A stretch of DNA of 64,000 nucleotides from the NCBI GenBank assembly GCA_948099385.1, contig CANUEZ040000068.1, positions 144,001 through 208,000 of the forward strand, given 5' to 3'. This document shows positions 37,101-47,900 of this stretch, piece by piece. Every line of letters starts with the position of its first letter. Position 1 is the stretch's first letter. The position numbers were made by a program, and so were the translations under genes. The stretch is from Fasciola hepatica. Lineage: Eukaryota; Platyhelminthes; Trematoda; Plagiorchiida; Fasciolidae. The notes under the pieces are model-generated. The model did no database searches. It was not told where the DNA came from and worked only from the letters and a program-made list of their open reading frames with translations.

Positions 37101-38459
37101 CGTACCACAGGCCAATCTCTCGTGGTGTGTAGAGGAAATTCACCTAGGTAGCGGCAGTATGTAATAAATCACCAGCCAAAGCTGGGCTGTTCCATGGAAT
37201 ATTCCAAATCACGATGGATTCGCACGGATGATGGTAAGCAGTCGCTAAGTGTTAAACGTCTTAGACGCGAGAAGGCTATCTGTTGGAAGTATCTTATACT
37301 TATGTCTATTTCTAGAAGTCATATCAGTGAACAACACTGAATGGAATTTCCAGTAACCTCGGATGTATATTGTGCAGTTGTGTTTCACCTACCTTTCCTA
37401 TGTGCACGCTCCTTTTGACTCAGCTGAGTGTTAGAAGCGCAGTCGTCTCATTATCAACCAACTGTAACTCAATGACTCACAGAACGGATGATACAGTGTG
37501 ACTAAAATCCATTCAGTTTATTCGGCGAACGATCTAACACACGTACACATACACACACAACCCGTGGAATTGTAACTGATTTCTCAGAGTCATTTGATTG
37601 TAAAACTACCCTGGGAAATGTTATCAACGGTAACTGAAAAGTTGGCTTACAATTTTTCACTGACAGAGCTGTGGTACTGACATTATATCTCCTCGTGTAA
37701 CACATTACATGACGCATGGTTTTTCCGATACACTCCGAAACTCTTTCAGGTGTGTCGTACTGATATTACAGTTTCAAATTTCACTACCAAGTTTCAGACT
37801 GATGACGAAACCGTTGTATACGAAAACCATGGAATCTGGTGTAGAGTACCCATTAAGTGGCAGTAACTAATACGTAGGAAATCCTTGAATTCGTAAGTAA
37901 GTTTAAAATAAAGGAAATAAGTCCATCGTCCATCGCAGTCTCAGGCAGGCAATGTAATCTTTAGCCGCAAAACAAAGCGGTTCAGCGGCCAGCGAACCGA
38001 GTAATATGTATGACTCAGTGTGGAACTGTTGTTGGTTGGAAAAAACCGTTCTTAGCACGCGTTTATTAGAGTCAATATGCATGCGCGCGTGTGTGCTAAA
38101 GTAGTCAACGTCAGCTATCAAATCAATTGGAATAATGGCTTGGACGGAACTCAGAAGTTTGAGCTTTGAGAGGACCACCTAAGTTGTGGTTTGCCACGAA
38201 GTTTGCATTTTTGAACTGGAATAGAACTAGAAGTTTCTAGATTCAAAATGGTGAAGCACTTTCATGTACTGATACGATTTTTAACAACTCGCTCCTCAGT
38301 TATTCTGAAAAATGCAAAACTATCCATTGATCTTATATTTTTCATGACAGCCTGTTTTGCACTTAGGCTGAACTCAGTGTTCTGCTTAGGACTTGGATTG
38401 ATGAAGATGTAAAAATGACTGTACTTATTTCATTATTTTCATGTTTTCCATTATTCCAG
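34131..38459. other. Long stretch without a supported gene
   Basis: Imperfect TGACTG/ACTAAC units lie at 35100-35190. A minus-strand frame at 36053-36280 carries LVGYPPFW, a string seen in CaM-kinase-like domains, but no other kinase motif; see findings. Nothing else supported. Confidence 0.4.
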
Positions 38460-38623
38460 ATTCTGAATCACTCGAGGTAACCGAAAAATTTTCTCAAGCA
38501 AAACGGAAGGCATCCTTATGGTTTTGCCACTCATGCCCCGGTCTCGAAGACACTGAAAACAATAGAGTCCGTGATATCCTATTCTTCCCAAATCGACCTC
38601 GGGGAATGACAAAAGCACAATGA
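38460..38623 (+). CDS. Candidate exon
   Basis: A very strong acceptor (tttcatgttttccattattccag) enters in phase 1 and 54 codons run to TGA at 38621-38623. The text is hydrophilic (SLEVTEKFSQAKRKASLWFC, GLEDTENNRVRDILFF) and protein-like. A good donor, CTCGAG|GTAACC, lies only 17 bases in, so the exon could instead be a 17-nt micro-exon. Family unknown. Confidence 0.3.
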
Positions 38624-40446
38624 AAAAAGGTGATCTTATCCATAACCATAACAGCAACGATATCAAGCGAATCATTTGACGTTCGGCATGGTAAGCAAAA
38701 GCAGATTTTTGAAAATGTGAATATCGCATAATATCAACTAATACAGTTATACTTCTACATTCGGTGTTCCAGATTGGCCTGATGTTGTGTCTGGAAGTTG
38801 TTCGGTTTCATCAGTAATTCTAGCTTGTATGTTTAACTTCCAGAAGTTACTGAAGAAAACTGAATGTGATCATTTACAGCATAACGAATGCTAATTTGAA
38901 TAACAGAAATCAAATTTGAACAAGATTAGACTTTGTGATGGTATCAGCAGACAGGAACAAAGACGTTTGCAGGCAAGTATTTGGTCATGGTCTTCGCGGG
39001 CTTTAGTTAAATGATTAACTGTGTACCAATAAAATGAGAAGGTTTGAAGGAAGAGAAGTCTTCTCTTAGTTGGTATGATAGTTCAGAACAGATTTGTTGA
39101 TTGTCATCTCATACTAAAAGTGTGCTGACTTAGTTTCCAACAGTCCAACAACTCCTCAAGTTTATCAGATCGGTTAAGTGGCTGCTGCGATAATATTTAG
39201 TCCGCAAATTAGTGCGAACAAAATTTAACCTCGAAATCTTTTAGGTAAGCATTGTTCCTACTTTTCTTTGCCTAGCTACTTGATAAAAAGTTAGATAATC
39301 AGTTGTGAAGCCGGAATGCTTGAGACAATCAATCTGATTGACTCTATTGTCACGGCTGTCAAATGAAGGCAAGGTTTATTGAGCTTCATTAGCAATTCAT
39401 TATAGTAGAAAGCCGCAATATTTGATAGCAATCATATCATTACGCTTTTTTGAAATACAGAATAAGATGTACGTTTTATTAACATGATTGCATACTACCA
39501 CAACCAAGTCTCCATCAGTGCAACAATTAGATCCGTTATTGTGATGAGTGATAACTTAAGCTTGTTTTCCTTGAGCTTTGTAAATCACACCCTATTGAAA
39601 CACTTCGGTAGGAATGAAGCTATAATGATGTAGATTTTCTCCCATACCATGGTGGTATATGGAGAACGTTGTTAGTATCCCTTGAGGTATTTCTGAAAGC
39701 GACTGTGATGACCGAGTTACGCAACATGAAATTAGAAGGTACACCAAATGGCACTGAAATCTATTGCAAATTGTGGCATTTTGGTAAGGAAACTCATATG
39801 TAAGCAGCATCCAGATAGCAGGCGCACGAGTATTCATCATCAGCCGCTCGAATTTTATTAAACGATAAAAATTCGATCGAATTTGGGGGCTTTCACGATC
39901 GATGATCATATATTGCACCCAAAGGTTGAAGGGGAAAAAACCATGTTTACGTAATATTGGTTGCATGGCAATGAACTTGGTGTTATCAATCACAGATTGG
40001 AATAAGTGAACTTTGTTTGGACGTGGTTTTATAATACTAAATTGATCATAGATTCACCACAGCGGTCCTAACTACTACCTAATAAAACCGGTGATAATTC
40101 GGCGGGAATAACATGGACAGAAATGGAAGCACTTGTCGAAAGCTTGGGTGCTATTTGTCCATATGACTGAATGCTAACGTGTCAACATACTAAACATTAG
40201 CTAAATTGTTTTGTGGTTTAGGGAGTCCACTGATGCCTGGAGTTCATCGGTTTTGCTGCGTATCATAGAACTAAAACCCCAAGAAACGATAACCTATAAC
40301 TTCATAAACGATTTAATTTAAAGAGCAATAGAGGGATTGAAAATCACTATAATTATGATGCAAACTGTAGTAGTTTGATTGCTAGTTGCGAAAGCAGAAA
40401 ATTCTAATAATCCACATTGAGGGCATTTTTTACAATAGTATCATCA
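38624..40446. other. Stretch without a supported gene
   Basis: The 133-codon minus-strand run at 39592-39993 is within chance length and has no paired splice sites. No repeat recognised. Confidence 0.4.
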
Positions 40447-40520
40447 TCGATGGTTGTCGAGTGGTTTAGAGCCCCCGTTCACCACCTCGAACGTCAAGGG
40501 TTGGAGTCCCTGGGAGCATC
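40447..40520 (+). repeat. tRNA-like short repeat (SINE-like relic)
   Basis: A box-A-like element (gtcgagtggtttagagc) and, at tRNA-like spacing, a box-B-like element (agggttggagtccctgg). The body continues to about 40640 in higher-GC sequence and then returns to AT-rich DNA. The box B has one change from GGTTCGA. Probably a decayed tRNA-derived SINE. Confidence 0.42.
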
Positions 40521-41924
40521 GATGACTTGGTAATAGACAGTATACCACTGTCGTTCAGCTGGTCACTACAACAGCTATATTGGAACCTTATTCGACTCTC
40601 CACTCCAAATCTCAAAGTCTGGTTGACTATGGGGTGCAATCCTCCCACAGCATTCACGCGTACGCTTGTCATAAAGCAAGAATAACGAATCAAAAGTGCC
40701 TAAATCCATAATTCCCCCTTTAAAACCCTTCGTGATAGCTAGTTTACTATATCTTGTCCGTCGCGGAGTCGACTAAAAACCTCCCCCTCTCATCAGTTTG
40801 ATAGAGAAGGAAATCTGAGTAAATTCTAGCACACTGAGGCGAAGAGCAGAGAGTTTGTGAATTACGTAGCCGAAGGTTTTCCTTGTGGATGTGAGTGATG
40901 AAACAAATACAGTAGGCCGAAGGGATAGAAGTTCTGATTAACCCGAAAAGCTATATGTGAACATCGCTAATATTTGGATAGAAAAGATTATCGACGTACA
41001 CTAAAATCCGACCGGTGAACATTTAAACGAAAGGGAGATAACGAACAAATCAGTTATTTTACGAACACATAGGAAAAAAGCGAATTCAAAGCTAGTTTAC
41101 CGTTACCTGTTCAAACATTTCCAGTGGAACAGATGGTGCAATTTACCCCGAATGCAACTAATAATAATAAAAGTACATGATGACCATTTTAAATCAATCT
41201 AGTTTCCGACAAGACAGCACCGACAGGTGACCAATGACAATGTTTTTTGTCCCATGGCAAAGTCTTATGATTGTATCCGTGGCCACTTTTCTTGACGCCA
41301 CAATGATTGGCTGATTATGTGAAAAAGTAAGAGTAATCATATCTGGCGGACCCCTGACATATATACTTCTACGAATCATTATCGGTTGATACGTACTAAG
41401 CAATCTGCCCGGAAGCGAAAATACCCCAGATGTAATTTCTTCGATATGGTTGTGTACTTGTCCCTCCGACCACCTGCTTCTGTAAGTGCATTAGAGTTTC
41501 ACGATGTGCAGAACTAATGGGGTCAAATCAGAAAAGCTTATTTGAAGTCCTCTTATTTCATAGAAAATGTATACTCATCCAAGCTTCTGTAGCCACTTGC
41601 AATGAAAACCAGTGCCAGCGCAGCTTCGAAACAGATAGTTATCCAAAACTAAACTTTCAATTGTGCTAATACCAGTCTACTCAATATGCGCACAACCGTA
41701 CCCTTATTCATAACCCTAAAGCGTCAAAATTATCATGTACATTGTAACCTACGAGAAAGAGTTAATATCGGTGATAAGCAGACACACTTTCAATACATTA
41801 CCATTACCCAGACCTCTGCAAACGACGATACTGGTTAATGACGTCAACCATGTCATGACGAAGTGATCCTGACAGCCAGATTCCACATCTTTGGGCCACA
41901 CTAAGTAAATCATTCGATTGCGTG
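40521..41924. other. Stretch without a supported gene
   Basis: No exon, hairpin or repeat was supported beyond the tail of the SINE-like unit. Confidence 0.4.
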
Positions 41925-42175
41925 CACCGTGTGAACAAAAAATGTATGCGTACGCCGTGCAGGTCGAATCTCGCGACTCATTACTTCAAACGTTGTTAGT
42001 AGGCAAAATGAAATAAATTCCACAAATTAAATAATAATGTCAGATAGAAAAGTGCACGCGAAAAATGGATAATAGAGAAGCAAATTAGCGGGCCCAGTCA
42101 GTATTTATTACCGAATAATGGCTTTAGGCCCCACACTCACCCTAGACGAAGAGTTCATTGGTAACGTATACGGAT
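41925..42175 (+). repeat. Interspersed repeat R2, copy A
   Basis: Matches 52300-52545 in the same orientation and 58130-58380 in the opposite one. Shared landmarks in order: a GCxxACxCxxTGCAGxGTC run, GTTAGTAGGCAAAA, ATGGATAATxxxGAAGCAAATTAGCGG, and a GGGC(T/C)CCACA block followed by GAAGAG. No open frame survives. The family is unknown. Confidence 0.65.
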
Positions 42176-42316
42176 AATTAAGAAAATATGCACCGTAAAC
42201 CCCCTCACGGTCAAGAGACGGATCCAAGTAACGCCCGTGAGTTTGGATCCCCTTCTCCAATTAAGTTTGACTCATCGCTTTATCTTGATTCTTGTTCTGT
42301 TCATTGTACTTGCTAT

Positions 42317-42567
42317 AGTTTGTAACAAGTTAACTAAGACTGTGAATTTGTAGTATTATTACCAATCTAACCTGATTCGAAATGAAGATCATCGAGGATG
42401 AAAACGTTAAGATCGCAAAGAAAACTAGCCAGATGGACTACCCATGCACCTATTTCAGCTGCGAATAAGTACGCACAACGAACCGTTCGGAAAATATATG
42501 TGCGCTCATCAAGTACTTTTCCAGCTTCCATAAAGTCTACTACAACTTGAAGATAAAGCATAGCTGC
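42317..42567 (+). repeat. Inverted repeat IR2, left arm
   Basis: About 250 bases that are the reverse complement of 42765-43014 at roughly 80 percent identity with small gaps. Long identical runs include gatcatcgaggatgaaaacg (one change) and catcaagtacttttc. The arm spans most of the candidate exon at 42372-42576 plus about 55 bases of the intron beyond its donor. Confidence 0.9.
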
Positions 42568-42576
42568 TAATGGTGT
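42372..42576 (-). CDS. Candidate exon lying in IR2
   Basis: Minus strand. From a possible acceptor (ctacatgtgggcag) the frame is open in phase 0 for 68 codons and one base to a TCAG|GTTAGA donor. The peptide is strongly protein-like and mainly hydrophobic with spaced charges: LYLQVVVDFMEAGKVLDE, then YLFAAEIGAWVVHLASFLC, and an acidic end FILDDLHFES. The second stretch could be a membrane or core helix. A mirror copy on the plus strand (42765-42960) has the same sequence with a stop and a frame change, so this copy is the intact one. The acceptor is weak. Family unknown. Confidence 0.38.
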
Positions 42577-42764
42577 CTGCCCACATGTAGGAGACACATA
42601 AACACACACACAACTTAGGTGTTTTTGTATTATCGTCGCAACGTTTTGACAACTAATGACTAACAATGGCACTCGATTGATGATGTACTTAATCTGACAC
42701 ATGTTGGTGTTCGAACCAGCTATTTAGTCTCCACTCTTCCGTGACCTGAAGATATTAGGTGAAT

Positions 42765-43014
42765 TGGCTGCGCCTCATCTTCAAGTCGTAGTAGACTTGA
42801 TGGAAGCTAGAAAAGTACTTGATGAAAGCGTATTTTTCTGAATGATCTGTTGTGTATACTATACTTGAAATTGAAATCGGTTCATGGGTAGTCAATTTGG
42901 TTAGTTTTCTTTGCGATCCTAACGTTTTCGTCCTCGATGATCTCAAATAGGCATCAGGTAAGATTGGTAATAATACTCAAATTCAAGCTCTTAGTTAATT
43001 CCTCGTTACAAACT
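42765..43014 (-). pseudogene. IR2 right arm: mirror copy of the exon, broken
   Basis: The plus strand here repeats the exon at 42372-42576. It starts in frame (LQVVVDLMEARKVLDE), then meets a TGA and loses frame; the later part continues in another frame (EIGSWVVNLVSFLCDPNVF) and meets a TAG just before a better donor than its partner's, ATCAG|GTAAGA. The repeat then continues about 55 bases into what would be intron. It reads as a degraded inverted duplicate of an exon with its intron start. Confidence 0.55.
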
Positions 43015-43449
43015 GACGCACACATTATGAGTGATATATATCCCTTAATATCTTATCTAGTCCCGCCTGATGTAATTGGTAAAAATTATCAACCACCGGT
43101 TTCCAACGTATCACGCGGTTAACATAATCAACCGCATTTTCTGAGAAAGAAATTTACTAAACAAACTTATGTGTTTTCCGCCAAATACCACCCTGAATGA
43201 CAAAACGTTTGGGGATTTGTCCATAACGTCGCAGCGCTTGCGGCTGTTATGTTACTTGATGATATAATTCAGTTGGTTTCAGATTTCATCACACACGGAA
43301 ACGGACTGACGAGTAAAGTGACAACTCAAAGCATCATACACAAATAATTGAGTTCCAATTTCACTGATTACCGTACCAGACACTACTAAAGTCATCCTCG
43401 TCCTATAATATCTTATCCGATTTCATATAACTTCTTCGGTTCCAGGATT

Positions 43450-43656
43450 CTACTCTACGAGGTGAATGCATTTCCAGTCATTTGGATAGAACTGTGGGGA
43501 CAAGTGATGCGGAGTGAAATGAAAACAATACATCATTCCCATTTGCAATGAGCTGAAATGTAAGCCGAAGTTGTAGCACTTTCCGGAAAGTATATTTTCA
43601 TTACTCGGGAAACCTTCTTCCAGATTTTGACGGTAGATCAATTTCCCTGGGGTCAC
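43450..43656 (-). CDS. Candidate exon, minus strand
   Basis: After the acceptor tagtcggcttttgcgaag the frame is open in phase 0 for 68 codons to TAG at 43450-43452. The text is rich in aromatic residues (SGKCYNFGLHFSSLQMG, then FHFTPHHLSPQFYP) and protein-like. If a phase-0 donor near the end (CTC|GTAGAG) were used it would join in frame to 42372-42576, on the same strand. That donor is poor, so the link is only possible. Family unknown. Confidence 0.27.
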   Translation of the reverse strand: MTPGKLIYRQNLEEGFPSNENILSGKCYNFGLHFSSLQMGMMYCFHFTPHHLSPQFYPNDWKCIHLVE

Positions 43657-44725
43657 CTTCGCAAAAGCCGACTAAGATATTTCAACATGGTAGTACCGGA
43701 GCATCAATGTTCCAGTTCTCTCTAACCATAAATTGTGCAGCAATTTTGCTTCATTGGTAAGGTACATATTTCGTTACTATTTTTAACTTGTGACTCCATT
43801 CGGAGATCACTGTTACTGTAGGATCTTTCACTTGGTCCTTCAGCTCGTTGGTGGGCATACAATACCAACCATTTATGAGGATGTGACACAAACATTAGAT
43901 ATGCCTAAACGTTGTCCGAAATTGCACCTTTTCTTACTTTACCGTGGTCCGTTCACTCGTTATCCGTGGACCTATTGCCAGCGCAGGTAAAGCATTTGAT
44001 AGTGAACCACTCCGAGCGTTCCTGTTTAACCGCCAGTGGTATCTCGATGATATTCATTATCGCTGCGGCGGCGAATTGCCTGGGTTTAATTGATTATCTC
44101 TGAAATACTTCAACTGTCTTCATGTCGTAGACAGCGCTCACCCACACGTATTCAAACGGTTTTCTTGATGTTGTGGTGTTTGTCGAAATCGTGACGTTAT
44201 CACAGGGACTTCTCCAAAGTGACGTTCGCTACACCCATGGTGTTTCAATAAATTACTCCGGTTCTACTGGGTCTGGTCGTCTTAACAGGTCCAAGAAGAG
44301 GAACGAAGGCATAGCATCATGTTCGGATTGAAGTAATTATACCATCCCAACTTGAAATAAGATTATTTTGAGTGGATCATAAGAACCATAATGGAAACCC
44401 CCAAGTTTCTCACAGGTTTCCATGAGTTAAGTGCAAATCCTGTTGATATTATACGACTTATTACAGGGGTAGCTCTAAATGGAACTAAGATTCAACACTG
44501 ATAACGTGGAAAATATTGAGAGGAAGAAATAGAGTAGGTTTGGTCAGAAGCACGCAGAAACAAAGAAAAACGTGAAAGTAGATTTATTGCTGATTCAGTT
44601 TAAAATACAAGGCCGAGAAATGAGCGGACAAGATTGTTTTACGTGCTATATAAGTGGTAAAATACACCACGTTTATGGGTATTACTCTTGGACTGTGCTT
44701 TATGAATAATGGTGCTATTTTGCAG
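43657..44725. other. Stretch without a supported gene
   Basis: A short block ending at ATTG|GTAAGG (43757/43758, plus) could be an exon but is only about 40 bases. Nothing else supported. Confidence 0.35.
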
Positions 44726-44989
44726 TACTTTGATAATTTCATATTCGGAAAACTTCCTTTCTCATCAGTAGGTCGCTGGAATTCTCTAAATAATACATTC
44801 AGCGAAGCAAATATAAACGAATCTGCAGATAATTCACGTGACTACAATAACCCAGATATTTGTGCATCTTATAATGGAGAACCGTATATTCCAGTTCATC
44901 TATTACGTCAAATCTCTCCGAGAAGCATAAAAACTGGGCGAATATATTTACCTACAACAATCTACCAGTTGAACTTGAGGGCAAATTAG
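44726..44989 (+). CDS. Candidate terminal exon, Asn/Ser-rich product
   Basis: The acceptor aataatggtgctattttgcag enters in phase 0 and 87 codons run to TAG at 44987-44989. The middle is rich in Asn, Ser, Asp and Tyr (NSLNNTFSEANINESADNS), with four N-x-S/T sequons, which would suit a secreted or extracellular protein; the end is basic (QISPRSIKTGRIYLP). An upstream in-frame ATG at 44675 followed by a short hydrophobic run could instead make this a short single-exon secreted protein. No family is recognised. Confidence 0.35.
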   Translation, partial: YFDNFIFGKLPFSSVGRWNSLNNTFSEANINESADNSRDYNNPDICASYNGEPYIPVHLLRQISPRSIKTGRIYLPTTIYQLNLRAN

Positions 44990-47900
44990 GATTGCAGTTT
45001 GTGCAAACCTAATCAATATATACAGAAATTCCTAACCATTAGGAGTAGTTCAAGAATAATTAATTATTCAGCTGTTCCTGTGGAACAAAGCTTAACGGCC
45101 GCACGATGAGGCGTTTGTTTAAACGAATCTACGAACATCACCACTTATGGTTAAATACTGGGACAGTTAGGTCACTCACTAGAGCTGTAGTTTCACACCT
45201 TGCTCTGACTAATCAAACAGTAAACGTGATTGAGGCTTTCAGTGCGTTGTATAGGATTCGGGATCAACAGTGAAAGCCGGCAGAGGGTCGCATTCTAGCC
45301 ATAGCTGAGGCTGTCGGCGTCGTCCTCCACAGCACCGTTCACCCAGCTGTGTGTGCTGAAAAGCAACTTGAGTGCTCCTATGTTGTCCTGGCCCTCCCTC
45401 CACCTTACCACAGGCCAAATACCAGGTGGAAACTGACAAAGCACGAGACAGACAATACACATCCAGTTTGGATTCAAGCCTGAATTGCAGTTGTATTCTT
45501 ACCCTTATCCTCACCAGTAATCTCCATTATTTCCTACTCTTCCAAATGCTTTAAGCCTTCAGCTTGTCGTAATAAATTGTGATGTAACGTCTGGAGGATG
45601 AATAACTAGGAACGAGCTTGTTCGCTAAACTTCATTCTCCAATTCGAGAGAACAGTTAGATGACCTTCGTTTCTAGGGCTTAGGATTCATTCGAAGTTCA
45701 CTGAGTGGATCGTTGTGTTGTACCGAAACAGTAATCACAACCACACGTTTCTGTGGGATAGGGTCAAATTATATTCCAGGCTAACCTTATAATAAAGTAA
45801 GTGCTACATTGAAAGTAAAGGCGTAATTAAATTTTTTCACAAACTTTAAAGGTCCGTACTTTTATCTCGAGGATGATTTTCATTGTAAAAATCCGATTTT
45901 TGTTATTATTCTTTCACTTTCTTGTATTTTTAACCAAGACGTGACAGATTTTCTCGTTTTTTACATGTATCAAACACTGAACGATCAAAAATACAAAAAC
46001 AAACAAAGGCACTCACAGTTGACTTCTTTGTCCTTAAAAGCACGACGATAAATTCAAAGGGTCAGGAAAGTTCCATACGACATCGACCTAAAAACACGGG
46101 ACAATATGAATGTCGGAGAAAAATGTTAGGGTCATTATTTAACATGTGGGCTCATAGAATCTAATTCAGTAGACTGATGTTTTTCCCCGGTGATACCTAG
46201 ATATCTCGTCAAATTGTCAGAGATCGCCCAGTTAACCATGCTTTGTAATCAATTGTATACCGTTAGGAATTGTGAAGAACCTATCAGCAAACATTTTGAC
46301 TCAACTGATAGACTGTTACTGTGATGGTATAGTCGGACACATTATTCGATGGACTGCTTAGACTCACTGGTAGACAGTGCATCAGCACCAGCCCCTACCG
46401 AGGCTCCGAAACATTGAGCGACAGGAGAACCGATCGATGGCGCGAACCGATACACGAGACGATTCCTGCCAGCGGCATGCAAGCCTTAAAGTTTGGTTGC
46501 CGAAATCAGTCGGACCAATGTATTGTGTGGAAGGAGTGGGCGAATGTGAGAGTAACCTATATATTCCTTGTCTTGTGCTAATAAACGGAAATGATTCTGA
46601 GGCCGATTTGAGTTCTCACTGGAGTGAGTGGGACGGAACAAAACAGTTACTGAATTGTAAATTACAACAAGTCACTTGCTTTCCAGTTGTTGGTTACTTT
46701 CGATACCACTGAAATTTTCCAGCGGACAATGATTTCAGCAGTCACCTGGAGAACTGTAGGTTATTTCAAAAGTAACAAATGGAATTACGCTCAAATTACT
46801 TGAATAGATTTGATGCACAGTTGCCATGACAACAATAACTATATTTGTTCGCTGAAACTAGCATTTTATTCTCTCTTTTCAATGACGCCTTTGCGTGCTA
46901 GTTGCGACTCACTACGTATCTTAAACGTGACTGCTCATAAACAGAAGTTCACGTTCGAATAGGCAGTATATACGTGTGAGCCGATCGTCACTCCGTCGGG
47001 CATGCTCACAAGTGAATTCGTGAATGGACTTGACAATTACTTTTTTCTGATAGAAATGACATCATTTTATTGGTTGTAGTTTGGGTGGCAATCGGAACTA
47101 CATACTTATGAACATTCATTGCTTACGCACAACCGTTTGGCAGCAATGATCAGTCAATACAAAGTTGAAAGTATATAATATTGAAGGTAATTGAGGTTGT
47201 GGTGGCTGGAAAAAGAGGGGGGACAAAAATGAGGTATGTTAGAAATCGCAATTGCACACAAATACGGTGCATCAGAAGTAGAAAGATGATGACGCATGTT
47301 TAGCAATAGACAGCTTTTGGCCAGGAGATTGTACATCGTGTAAATGGGTCCTGATGATTCCAGAGTTGGCGGTAGGCGCACTAAAAGTTTCCGTTTTGGA
47401 AATTATGTATTTGGTCTTTATTGCCATTGGTACAGAAGAACCACAGACAACGCTGAGAGAAAGATCAGCGTGTTCGTGTGTGCGTGGGCTGAAAATATGT
47501 AATAATAATTTGATAAAACAACATAACAATGTGTAATACAATGAGAAGGAAATGGCGGAATATGCGGGATGTACAAGGTGCCATAAGGTCAATAAATAGG
47601 TCATCATGCAAGTTAAAATTCAATTTTGTCAGGTACGGGCATGGAACTGACCAGTCAAATTAGATTTGAGAAACAGTGAGACCAAAGCACCACAGTTTAT
47701 TGACCAGTGAATATGGTATCCCGATCTTCATATATATTCATTTTCACCCTACACGGGCATCAACCCAAGTACACACATTATCCATCTCAAATTGTCACAA
47801 CATTAATTTGAACCCTCTATTTTCTCCGTAAACCAGGAAGGTATGGAACACCGTCCATATTCAAGTTATTTTTATCTAAAGTGGACAAATTGTCACTCTG

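Noticed and set aside
39592..39993. 133-codon open frame on the minus strand
   Set aside because: Length within chance; no acceptor and donor pair; no recognised motif.
42660..42720. Box-B-like ggttcgaacacc on the minus strand
   Set aside because: No box A at tRNA spacing, and it lies in the IR2 spacer; probably chance.
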